Made by a program: the position numbers and the translations under genes
Notes under the pieces: generated by a model
What the model was told of the DNA's origin: nothing
Seen by the model: the letters and a program-made list of their open reading frames with translations, nothing else
Databases searched by the model: none
Part shown: in pieces, positions 32,803 to 41,220 of the stretch
Layout of the letters: every line of letters starts with the position of its first letter
Numbering within the stretch: the stretch's first letter is position 1
Assembly: GCF_000153925.1 (NCBI RefSeq)
Contig: NZ_DS264345.1
Coordinates: forward strand, 248,001 to 312,000
Length of the DNA stretch: 64,000 nt
Source: [Ruminococcus] torques ATCC 27756
GTDB lineage: Bacteria > Bacillota > Clostridia > Lachnospirales > Lachnospiraceae
Direction: 5' to 3'

Positions 32803-35308
32803 AAAAGTATCATCCTGTAAATGCGGACCTGACTATATCGATCCGATGTTTCATAAAGAAGTGCTTGGCGTAGATTCAAAAAATCTGGATTTATTCTTTT
32901 CTTCGGAAGATGAGCTGAGAAAAGAATACGCAAAACATGCGGCAGATGCTGAACTTGTTATAACAGAAGGCGTGATGGGATATTATGATGGGATGAGACT
33001 GGATTCTGTTACGGCAAGCTCATATGATGTAGCAAGAACACTTGACATTCCCGCAGTATTGATTCTTCCTTGCAAAGGGGCGGCGCTTTCCCTTTGTGCT
33101 GTTGTCAGCGGGATTGTATCCTTTCAAAAAGACAGCAATATTCAGGGGATCATTTTAAACCGGGTGTCAAAAATGTTGTATCCCAGGTTGAAGAAAATGC
33201 TGGAAGATCATTTGAAATCAGAAGGGTATGATATTCCCGTATTAGGATACATTCCGCAGGATGAAGCGTTTTGTCTGGAAAGCCGTCATCTAGGCCTTGT
33301 TACTCCGCAGGAGATCTGTCATCTGAAAGAACAGATGACAAAGGCAGGAAATATTGTGACAGAGACGGTTGATCTTGACAGATTGTATCAGATCGCACAA
33401 GGGGAACAGAAAGCAAATAGCCCGGAAAAAGGGCAGATCAAGCAGAATATGCGAAACGGGCAGAGCCGGGAGCCGTTTCAATGCGATATGGAAAAGTATA
33501 AAAGCTCAGACGACGGCAAGGTTCGGGTCGGGGTAGCAAAGGATGCGGCGTTTTGTTTTTATTATAAAGAAAATTTAGAACTTCTGGAAGAAAGCGGAGC
33601 AGAACTTGTGTTTTTCAGTCCGTTGAGAGATCAAAAGATTCCCGAAAATATTTCCGGTTTGATTTTCGGGGGAGGTTACCCGGAACTTAACTGTAAGGAA
33701 CTGTCCGAGAACAATTCTATGCGTCGGTCGGTAAAAGATGCGATCAGAAGCGGAATGCCCTGTCTGGCAGAGTGCGGCGGTTTTATGTATCTTCATGAGG
33801 AGATGGAAGATGAGAGGCATATTGTATGGGAGATGGCAGGAGTTTTGAACGGCAGGACTTATCCGGCGGGAAAGCTTGTGCGTTTCGGCTACGTGGAGTT
33901 AAGTCATGAAAAGGAACAAAAGGAAAGCTGTTATCTGAAACAAGGAGAAGTGATCAAAGGGCATGAGTTTCATTATTGGGACAGTTCGGATAACGGAGAA
34001 GGTTTAACAGCAGCGAAGCCGGATCGAAGAACGTCCTGGAAATGTGTTCATACAGAAGGCAGTTTGTTTGCGGGGTATCCTCATTTATATATGCCGTCCT
34101 GTCCGCAGTTTGCAAAGCGTTTTACAGATCAGTGCAGACTGTTTGCCAAAGAAAACGAAGCAAATAAGAAGAAGCAGAGAAGGAATCATATGTCAGAAGA
34201 CAGGAAAAATATGAAAGAACAATCAGAACCGGAATTAGAAAAAGTGACAAAGCGGCTGAACGAATATCTTGAACAGATCTGTCCTCCGGATCAAAAGGCG
34301 GCGGCGCAGGCAAAAAAGCGATGGAAACAGATCGCAAAGCCTTTATTTAGTCTTGGGAAATTGGAGGATGCCGTCACGAAGATTGCGGGAATGAAAGGAA
34401 GTCCTGCGTACAGTTTGGACAAAAAAGGTCTTGTCATCATGTGTGCGGATAACGGAGTGGTAGAAGAAGGCGTTACACAGACCGGGCAGGAAGTGACGGC
34501 TGTTGTCGCCGAAAATTTTACAAAAAGCGAGACAAGTGTATGTAAGATGGCTCAAATCGCGGGAGTGGATCTGTTTCCGATCGATATCGGGATGGTGTCT
34601 GATGTGCCCGGTGTTACAAAGAAAGAATATAAAATTGCACCTGGTACAAAAAATATGACCCGGGAAGCAGCCATGACGAGGACGGAAGCAATCCGGGCAA
34701 TCCTTACGGGAATTGAGATTGTGGGAATGTTGAAGTCGAAGTCATATGAAATTTTGGCAACAGGAGAAATGGGGATAGGAAATACGACGACGAGCAGTGC
34801 GGTTGCATCGGTATTGACGGATATTCCGGTAAAATTAATGACAGGAAGGGGAGCGGGACTTAGCGCAGACGGATTAAGACGAAAGATTGCCGCAATCGAA
34901 AGAGCAATATCGCTTCATGCCCCTGATCGGGGTGATCCCATCGATATAATCTCAAAAGTGGGCGGTTTTGACATTGCAGGTCTTACGGGCGTATTTCTCG
35001 GAGGAGCAATCTTTCGTATCCCGATCGTCATTGACGGTTTTATCTCTTCTGTGGCGGCGCTTTGTGCGGCTCGTCTTGTTCCTGACTGTATCGGTTATAT
35101 GCTTCCTTCGCATTGTTCGGGCGAACCGGCGGCGTCAAAAGTATTGGATGAACTTGGACTATCGGCGCTGCTTGACTGCGGGATGTCTCTCGGAGAAGGA
35201 AGCGGAGCGGTCGCCGTAATGCCTCTTTTGGAAATGGGGTTGTCCGTATATAAAAGCATGAGTACGTTTGAGGAAATACGAGTAGAACAGTACGAAGAAT
35301 TAAAGTAA
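32708..35308 (+). CDS. CbiA-CobT fusion: cobyrinate a,c-diamide synthase / NaMN:DMB phosphoribosyltransferase
   Basis: 866 residues. Residues 1-470 are CbiA: P-loop SSGSGKTAAACALMAA, CKCGPDYIDPMFH, then a class I glutamine amidotransferase part with nucleophile in LAECGGFMYLHEE and His in KGHEFHYWDSS. After a Lys/Asn-rich linker, residues about 495-866 are CobT: CADNGVVEEGVTQTGQEVT, ATGEMGIGNTTTSSAV, RGAGLSADGLRRKI and the C-terminal Glu motif LGEGSGAVAVMPLLEMG. The ATG at 34190 starts the CobT part in frame and has AGAAGG in front, so separate CobT could also be made. The steps are distant in the pathway, so the fusion is not substrate channelling in an obvious sense. Confidence 0.93.
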   Translation: MASGILITAISSGSGKTAAACALMAAYQAQNKKVSSCKCGPDYIDPMFHKEVLGVDSKNLDLFFSSEDELRKEYAKHAADAELVITEGVMGYYDGMRLDSVTASSYDVARTLDIPAVLILPCKGAALSLCAVVSGIVSFQKDSNIQGIILNRVSKMLYPRLKKMLEDHLKSEGYDIPVLGYIPQDEAFCLESRHLGLVTPQEICHLKEQMTKAGNIVTETVDLDRLYQIAQGEQKANSPEKGQIKQNMRNGQSREPFQCDMEKYKSSDDGKVRVGVAKDAAFCFYYKENLELLEESGAELVFFSPLRDQKIPENISGLIFGGGYPELNCKELSENNSMRRSVKDAIRSGMPCLAECGGFMYLHEEMEDERHIVWEMAGVLNGRTYPAGKLVRFGYVELSHEKEQKESCYLKQGEVIKGHEFHYWDSSDNGEGLTAAKPDRRTSWKCVHTEGSLFAGYPHLYMPSCPQFAKRFTDQCRLFAKENEANKKKQRRNHMSEDRKNMKEQSEPELEKVTKRLNEYLEQICPPDQKAAAQAKKRWKQIAKPLFSLGKLEDAVTKIAGMKGSPAYSLDKKGLVIMCADNGVVEEGVTQTGQEVTAVVAENFTKSETSVCKMAQIAGVDLFPIDIGMVSDVPGVTKKEYKIAPGTKNMTREAAMTRTEAIRAILTGIEIVGMLKSKSYEILATGEMGIGNTTTSSAVASVLTDIPVKLMTGRGAGLSADGLRRKIAAIERAISLHAPDRGDPIDIISKVGGFDIAGLTGVFLGGAIFRIPIVIDGFISSVAALCAARLVPDCIGYMLPSHCSGEPAASKVLDELGLSALLDCGMSLGEGSGAVAVMPLLEMGLSVYKSMSTFEEIRVEQYEELK

Positions 35309-35359
35309 GGGCAGGTGTGTTGTAAGAGTGGATAAGATGTATGAGGAGACAAAAAGAAA

Positions 35360-36124
35360 ATGAATATGCTGAAATCTTTGATAATTGCATTGGCTATGTA
35401 TTCAAAACTTCCTGTTCCGAATATAGATTGGGATGAAAAAAATATGAGGTATGCCATGTGTTTTTTCCCGGTCGTAGGGGTGATTATAGGAGCGCTGGTA
35501 TTCGGCGCAGGTCAGCTGATTCTGCGATATACAGAGTGCGGAAAACTCTTTTTTGCGGCGGTAATGACGATGATACCGGTCGCTGTGACAGGGGGGATTC
35601 ATTTGGATGGGTTTGCGGATACGATCGATGCCGTCAGTTCTTATAAAGACAGAGAGAAAAAATTAGAGATTTTGAAAGATCCTCATACAGGAGCGTTTGC
35701 AGTGATCGGTCTGTGCGCCTATTTTCTTATTACGGCAGCTCTTTGGAGTGAAGTGAATCTTAAAACGCTGTCTCTTGCCGTATGGATGTATCCGATATCG
35801 AGAGCGCTGAGCGGACTTTCAGTCGTAAGTTTCAGATCAGCGAAAAGCAGCGGCTTGTTGAGAACATTTCAAGAGAGGGCGGATAGGAAGAGGACGCGGA
35901 TCGTCTTATCTATATGGCTTATGTCTTTGGCAGCAGGAGCAATCTATATTTTTCGTGTTCAGGGTGCAATAATTGTAACGGCCGCGCTGCTTGTATTTTT
36001 CTATTATTATAAAATGAGTTTTAAACAGTTCGGCGGAATTACCGGAGATTTGGCGGGATATTTTTTACAGATATGTGAACTCGTCATGCTGACTGTTGTC
36101 GCCTTTTTGGGAGGAATATGTTGA
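35360..36124 (+). CDS. cobS: Adenosylcobinamide-GDP ribazoletransferase CobS
   Basis: 254 residues with 5-6 membrane segments. The CobS hallmark GIHLDGFADTIDAVSSYKDREKKLEILKDPHTGAFAV contains the DGxxD-type metal site; the N-terminus LIIALAMYSKLPVPNIDW and the C-terminus GGITGDLAGYFLQICELVML are also typical. It joins adenosylcobinamide-GDP to alpha-ribazole in the membrane. It overlaps the next gene by 7 bp. Confidence 0.96.
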   Translation: MNMLKSLIIALAMYSKLPVPNIDWDEKNMRYAMCFFPVVGVIIGALVFGAGQLILRYTECGKLFFAAVMTMIPVAVTGGIHLDGFADTIDAVSSYKDREKKLEILKDPHTGAFAVIGLCAYFLITAALWSEVNLKTLSLAVWMYPISRALSGLSVVSFRSAKSSGLLRTFQERADRKRTRIVLSIWLMSLAAGAIYIFRVQGAIIVTAALLVFFYYYKMSFKQFGGITGDLAGYFLQICELVMLTVVAFLGGIC

Positions 36125-36723
36125 AAATCATGTTAATCCGGCATTTTGCTACGCCGGGAAATGAAAAAAGACAGTATATCGGAAGTACGGATGAAGTGTT
36201 GTCGGAAAAGACCGCTTTTTTAAAGCGGAGTTATCCCATACCGGAATATATTATCGCAAGCCCCATGAAACGTTGTGTACAAACGGCAAAGCGGATTTGG
36301 GGTACGGATTTATCAGGGTGTCCTATCGTTTTGGAACCTTTGATGAGAGAGTGTGATTTCGGACAGTTTGAAGGAAAAACATATGAGCAGCTGAAAAAGA
36401 ACGCCGCTTATATAAAGTGGCTGAAAAGCGGAGGGATAACGGCGTTTCCGGGAGGAGAGGATCAGGAAGAATTCCGAAAGCGCTGTGTGGAAGGAATGAA
36501 AAAACAGGTCAGATTTTTGATTGCCCGACATGTGAAATATGCGGCGTTTGTCGTTCATGGCGGTACGATCATGGCGGTGATGCACGCTCTTTACGAAGAA
36601 AAAAAAGATTTTTATAACTGGCAGGTGGAGAATGGAAGCGGTTATCTTGTATCTGTATCGGAGAAGGAATGGGAGAATGGAATTGAACTGCTGAAAAATG
36701 CGGAGAAAAGGAGCGGAAGATGA
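36118..36723 (+). CDS. cobC: Histidine phosphatase, probable alpha-ribazole phosphatase CobC
   Basis: 201 residues of the histidine phosphatase superfamily: catalytic LIRHFATPGNEKR near the N-terminus (RH; the usual RHGxT is RHFAT here), second Arg in ASPMKRCVQTAK, ECDFGQFEGKTYEQL and VVHGGTIMAVM. Its place between cobS and cbiB supports dephosphorylation of alpha-ribazole phosphate rather than a phosphoglycerate mutase role. It overlaps both neighbours by a few bases. Confidence 0.9.
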   Translation: MLKIMLIRHFATPGNEKRQYIGSTDEVLSEKTAFLKRSYPIPEYIIASPMKRCVQTAKRIWGTDLSGCPIVLEPLMRECDFGQFEGKTYEQLKKNAAYIKWLKSGGITAFPGGEDQEEFRKRCVEGMKKQVRFLIARHVKYAAFVVHGGTIMAVMHALYEEKKDFYNWQVENGSGYLVSVSEKEWENGIELLKNAEKRSGR

Positions 36724-37676
36724 TGTCGTTGGCTGCTTGTGTGACCGGATTTTTTTTGGATCGTCTGTTTGGAGATCCGGTATGGCTGTATCATCCGGTG
36801 AGAATGATCGGAAATATGATTTCATTTTTGGAAAAGAGACTGAGAAAAGAAAATGATAAGAAAAATATGACGGCAGGAGGGGTCTTATGGATTATTGTAG
36901 CGATCCTTTCGTTTGGGATTCCGTTTGCGGGACTGAGGGTGGCGCAGAATATCCATCCGTTGATCTGCTTTTTCTTAGAGTCGTTTTGGTGCTATCAGAT
37001 CTTTGCGGCAAAATCTCTGAGTGAAGAAAGCAAAAAAGTGTATTACTGTTTAAAGAGAAATGATATGAAGGAGGCGCGAAGAGCGGTTTCTATGATTGTC
37101 GGGAGAGATACGGAAAACCTGACCGAAGAAGGTGTGACAAAGGCTGCGGTTGAGACGGTAGCGGAAAATACATCTGACGGAGTGACAGCTCCTCTTCTTT
37201 ATATGATGCTTGGAGGAGCGCCTCTTGGGTTTTTATATAAAGCGGTAAATACGATGGATTCTATGCTCGGGTATAAGAATGAAAAATATTTGTATTTCGG
37301 GAAAATACCGGCGAAGATGGATGATGTATTTAACTTTATTCCTGCCCGTGTGACGGCGATGTTTATGGTATGTGCAAGTTTTCTTGCGGGATTAGACGGG
37401 AAAAATGCATGGAGGATATATTTGCGTGACAGACGAAAACATGCAAGTCCTAATGCTGCCCAGACAGAATCGGTCTGTGCCGGAGCGCTTAGAATCCGGC
37501 TCGCCGGAGATGCAGTTTATTTTGGGAAAGTTTATAAAAAGGAGTTTATCGGAGATGATCTTCGTCCGATTGACCCGGAAGATATTATAAAAGCAGGGAG
37601 ATTAATGTATGTTACGGCATTGTTAATGATGTTTGTTTTCGGAGGAATAAAATTATGCACTGTACTCATCATGTGA
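36720..37676 (+). CDS. cbiB: Adenosylcobinamide-phosphate synthase CbiB
   Basis: 318 residues with several membrane segments. CbiB hallmarks: LDRLFGDPVWLYHPVRMIG at the N-terminus, MIVGRDTENLTEEGVTKAAVETVAENTSDGVTAPLLY in the middle, and KAVNTMDSMLGYKNEKYLYFG. It attaches aminopropanol phosphate (made with CobD, encoded next) to adenosylcobyric acid. Starts within the cobC stop region. Confidence 0.96.
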   Translation: MMSLAACVTGFFLDRLFGDPVWLYHPVRMIGNMISFLEKRLRKENDKKNMTAGGVLWIIVAILSFGIPFAGLRVAQNIHPLICFFLESFWCYQIFAAKSLSEESKKVYYCLKRNDMKEARRAVSMIVGRDTENLTEEGVTKAAVETVAENTSDGVTAPLLYMMLGGAPLGFLYKAVNTMDSMLGYKNEKYLYFGKIPAKMDDVFNFIPARVTAMFMVCASFLAGLDGKNAWRIYLRDRRKHASPNAAQTESVCAGALRIRLAGDAVYFGKVYKKEFIGDDLRPIDPEDIIKAGRLMYVTALLMMFVFGGIKLCTVLIM

Positions 37677-37723
37677 TCTTTTGCCGGATTTTCGTCAGAT
37701 AAGACAAAAGAAGGAGACTGAAT

Positions 37724-38881
37724 ATGCAATATACACATGGAGGCGATATATATACATATGGAGAGATGATTGATTTCTCCGTAAATATCAACCCTCTCGG
37801 TCCGTCTAAAAAAGTGATCGAGGCGGCGAAAAGAGCGCTTTTGCAGTCAGCGGCATATCCGGACTGTAAATGTAGGAAATTAAGGGAAAAACTGGCAGAC
37901 AGGCTTCGGGTGGACGAGAGGATGTTTGCATTTGGAAACGGGGCGGCAGAACTGCTCTATACTCTTGTCCTGGCAGAAAAATCGAAGAAAGCTCTCCTCC
38001 CCATTCCCTCGTTTTCAGAATATGAGCAGGCGTTAAAAACAGTTGGATGCGAAATAAAATACTATCAAACGAAAAAAAATAATGGTTTTTGTATAGATTA
38101 TGATTTCTTAGAAGAACTAACAGAAGATGTGGATATCATTTTTTTATGTTCTCCTTGCAATCCGTCGGGGAAAAAAACGGATATCGAACTCCTAAAAGAA
38201 GCCGCAAAACGATGTGAGCAGAAAAAGATTCGTTTTGTGTTGGATGAGTGCTTTCTTGAATTTGAAAAAGAGCCGGAAAGTCTTTTTGATAAAATAAACA
38301 TCGTTCATTATCCTCACTTGTTTTTGCTTCGGGCTTTTACGAAGACATATGCGATCCCGGGGATCAGGTTAGGGTATGGGTTGACATCTGATGAAAAATT
38401 GTTGGAGAATATGGAGAAGATGCGCCAGCCGTGGAATGTGTCGGTGATCGCCCAGGAGGCGGGCATAGCGGCGCTTGATGAAAAAGACCGGGTAGAAAAA
38501 ATGCGCCGTATGATACAGATAGAACGGATGGAGATAGAGAAACAATTAGATATATTAAAAATTGATTTTGTTTCTTCAGATGCTAATTTCATTCTTATAT
38601 ATAGTGAAATCAATCTGTTTGAAGAACTTTTGCAATACGGGATCTTGATCAGAGACTGTGCAAATTACCGTGGACTTGAAACAGGGTGGTATCGGATAGC
38701 AGTGAAGCAAAGACATGAAAATGAACAACTGCTGAAAGCATTGAAGGAGATTATAGAAAGAAACAGACAGGAGGCGGACATAGATGGCAAAACCGATCAT
38801 GATACAGGGAACGATGTCGAATGTAGGGAAGAGTGTGCTGGCAGGCGCTCTTTGCCGCATCTTGAAGGAGGACGGTTATAA
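37724..38881 (+). CDS. cobD: Threonine-phosphate decarboxylase CobD
   Basis: 385 residues, PLP-dependent aminotransferase fold class I. It begins THGGDIYTYGEMIDFSVNINPLGPS, typical of CobD, and has LCSPCNPSGKKTD, FVLDECFLEF and the Schiff-base Lys in RAFTKTYAIPGIRLGYG. It makes (R)-1-aminopropan-2-ol phosphate for CbiB. The conserved part ends near LKEIIERN; about 30 further residues come from DNA shared with the cbiP start (98-bp overlap). No CobD zinc-type C-terminal domain is present. Confidence 0.93.
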   Translation: MQYTHGGDIYTYGEMIDFSVNINPLGPSKKVIEAAKRALLQSAAYPDCKCRKLREKLADRLRVDERMFAFGNGAAELLYTLVLAEKSKKALLPIPSFSEYEQALKTVGCEIKYYQTKKNNGFCIDYDFLEELTEDVDIIFLCSPCNPSGKKTDIELLKEAAKRCEQKKIRFVLDECFLEFEKEPESLFDKINIVHYPHLFLLRAFTKTYAIPGIRLGYGLTSDEKLLENMEKMRQPWNVSVIAQEAGIAALDEKDRVEKMRRMIQIERMEIEKQLDILKIDFVSSDANFILIYSEINLFEELLQYGILIRDCANYRGLETGWYRIAVKQRHENEQLLKALKEIIERNRQEADIDGKTDHDTGNDVECREECAGRRSLPHLEGGRL

Positions 38882-40313
38882 AACAGCTCCCTTTAAATCA
38901 CAGAATATGGCATTAAATTCCTATATTACAAAAGAGGGACTGGAGATGGGAAGGGCGCAGGTAATGCAGGCAGAAGCGGCAGGAATCGAGCCGAGTGCGG
39001 ATATGAACCCGATCCTTTTAAAACCGACAAATGATACAGGATCACAGATTATCGTCAGAGGCAGACCTTTCGGAATGATGTCTGCGTCTGAGTATTATAA
39101 GCGGAAAAAAGAATTTATTCCTTCGATTATGGAATCATACAGAAAATTGGACGAAACGTATGATGTCATTGTGATCGAAGGAGCGGGAAGTCCGGCGGAG
39201 ATCAATTTAAAGAAAGACGATATTGTCAATATGGGGTTTGCGAAAATGGCAGATGCTCCGGTACTGCTTGTCGGAGATATTGACAGAGGCGGTGTATTTG
39301 CACAGCTTGCGGGAACGATGCTCCTGCTTGAGGAAGAAGAAAAAAAGCGTGTTAAAGGAACGATTATCAATAAATTTCGCGGAGACGTATCGATTTTAAA
39401 ACCCGGACTTCGGATGTTGGAAGAAAAGATAAATACTTCTGTACTTGGAGTTATCCCGTATTTTCATCTTGATATTGAAGATGAAGACAGTTTGACAGAG
39501 CGGTTTCGGAAAAAGAGCAGATCAGGTCTTGCAAAAATCGCGGTTATACGTCTTCCCAGGATTTCTAATTTTACGGATATAGCTCCGCTTGAAGCAGTGG
39601 ATGAACTCGACGTGTCCTATGTGTCAAACATTTCTCAATTTGGAGATCCTGATGTTGTGATCATCCCGGGAAGCAAAAATACGATCAGCGATCTTTTGTG
39701 GATGAGGCAAAACGGTTTGGAAGGGAAAATACTGCGCCATGCGGCAAAAGGAGGCATCGTATTCGGTATTTGCGGAGGATATCAGATGCTCGGACAGTCG
39801 ATCAGCGATCCGACGGGGGCAGAACAAAAAGGAACGGTTCGCGGGATGGGACTTCTGCCGGTGACGACAGTGTTTGAACAGGAAAAAAGAAGGACAAGAG
39901 TTTCAGGAAGGTTTGCCAAAGTAGGCGGAGCGCTTGCAGAAATGAGCGGTGTATGTTATGAAGGGTATGAGATCCATATGGGGAGAACGGTTTTGTCCAA
40001 GGGGACTGTTCCGCTTGTCTATATGGAAGAGGAAGGAGAACAGCGGCAGGACGGAGCGCAGAGCGATCATGTATATGGCTGTTATATGCATGGGATTTTC
40101 GATATGTCTGAAACGGTCAAAACATTTTTGGCGGCAGTTTTAAGAAAAAAAGGAATAGATCCGTCGAAAATTACAGTGCGTGACAGAAACGCATATAAAG
40201 AAGAACAGTATGACCGGCTTGCGTCAATAGTAAGAGAGAACCTGAACATGGAGGCTGTGTATAAGATTATAGAGAAAGGAAACGAAGCGTCATGCAGTCT
40301 GTTATCAGAATAG
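38784..40313 (+). CDS. cbiP: Cobyric acid synthase CbiP
   Basis: 509 residues. N-terminal MIQGTMSNVGKSVLAGALCRIL (P-loop) with FKSQNMALNSYIT and EGAGSPAEINLKKDDIVNMG; C-terminal glutamine amidotransferase with nucleophile in FGICGGYQMLGQ and His in YEGYEIHMGRT and CYMHGIFD. It amidates positions b, d, e and g of adenosylcobyrinic acid a,c-diamide. AGGAGG lies 9 bases before the ATG. It overlaps hemC by 22 bp. Confidence 0.96.
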   Translation: MAKPIMIQGTMSNVGKSVLAGALCRILKEDGYKTAPFKSQNMALNSYITKEGLEMGRAQVMQAEAAGIEPSADMNPILLKPTNDTGSQIIVRGRPFGMMSASEYYKRKKEFIPSIMESYRKLDETYDVIVIEGAGSPAEINLKKDDIVNMGFAKMADAPVLLVGDIDRGGVFAQLAGTMLLLEEEEKKRVKGTIINKFRGDVSILKPGLRMLEEKINTSVLGVIPYFHLDIEDEDSLTERFRKKSRSGLAKIAVIRLPRISNFTDIAPLEAVDELDVSYVSNISQFGDPDVVIIPGSKNTISDLLWMRQNGLEGKILRHAAKGGIVFGICGGYQMLGQSISDPTGAEQKGTVRGMGLLPVTTVFEQEKRRTRVSGRFAKVGGALAEMSGVCYEGYEIHMGRTVLSKGTVPLVYMEEEGEQRQDGAQSDHVYGCYMHGIFDMSETVKTFLAAVLRKKGIDPSKITVRDRNAYKEEQYDRLASIVRENLNMEAVYKIIEKGNEASCSLLSE

Positions 40314-41215
40314 GGAGCAGAGAAAGCAGGCTTGCGGTAAAGCAGGCGGAAATTATAAAAGATCAGATTAGGCGATGTGACCAAACGATTTTAGTTGAGA
40401 TCATCACGATGAAAACGACAGGGGATAAGATCCTTGACAGGAGTTTGGAATCTGTCGGAGGAAAAGGACTTTTTGTAAAAGAATTAGATCAGGCTCTGGC
40501 AGACGGAAGGATCGATCTTGCCGTTCACAGTCTAAAAGATATGCCGATGGAAGAATCTTCTGAATTTCCGATTCTTGCATACAGCAGACGGGAAGATCCA
40601 AGGGATGTGCTTATTTATAAAAGTGAAAAAAAAGAACAGGGAACAGAGGAAGGGTCTATACTCACAAAAACAGGCGCTGTTATAGGAACTTCCAGTAAAA
40701 GGCGCATGATACAGATTCAGAAATTGTATCCGAATGCAGTGTTTCAAGGAATCCGCGGAAACATACAGACAAGACTTAGTAAATTAAACAAAGAAGAATA
40801 CGATGCGGCGGTGCTTGCAGCCGCTGGGGTGAAGCGGCTGAATATGGAAGCGGTGATCGGAAGGTACTTTTCGGTAGATGAGGTGATCCCTGCTGCGGGA
40901 CAGGGAATTTTGGCAGTTCAGGGGAGAAAAGAATTTTTGAAAGATACAGTGTGGCGTCAATATGTGGATGATAAAAAGAGCAGAGTACAGGCTCTGGCAG
41001 AACGTAGTTTTATCCGTGTGCTTGACGGGGGATGCACATCTCCGAGTGCGGCTTATGCAAAAGTAAAGGGAAATGAATTGGAACTGACAGGACTGTATTA
41101 CAATGAAAAAAGCGGACAGTATTTTGTGAAAAAGGCAGCTTCTTATATTGAAGACGCTTCAAGTCTCGGAGAAAGACTTGCCTTGACAATGAAAAAGCAG
41201 TTTGGGGAAAGGTGA
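40292..41215 (+). CDS. hemC: Porphobilinogen deaminase (hydroxymethylbilane synthase)
   Basis: 307 residues. Signatures: RIGSRESRLAVKQAE, KTTGDKILDRSLESVGGKGLFVKELDQAL, DLAVHSLKDMP, AVFQGIRGNIQTRL and the dipyrromethane cofactor Cys in LDGGCTSPSAAYA. It condenses four porphobilinogens to hydroxymethylbilane for CobA-HemD. No hemA, hemL or hemB is in the window. Placed in the B12 operon, it points to a tetrapyrrole branch devoted to corrinoids. Confidence 0.95.
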   Translation: MQSVIRIGSRESRLAVKQAEIIKDQIRRCDQTILVEIITMKTTGDKILDRSLESVGGKGLFVKELDQALADGRIDLAVHSLKDMPMEESSEFPILAYSRREDPRDVLIYKSEKKEQGTEEGSILTKTGAVIGTSSKRRMIQIQKLYPNAVFQGIRGNIQTRLSKLNKEEYDAAVLAAAGVKRLNMEAVIGRYFSVDEVIPAAGQGILAVQGRKEFLKDTVWRQYVDDKKSRVQALAERSFIRVLDGGCTSPSAAYAKVKGNELELTGLYYNEKSGQYFVKKAASYIEDASSLGERLALTMKKQFGER

Positions 41216-41220
41216 GAAAG

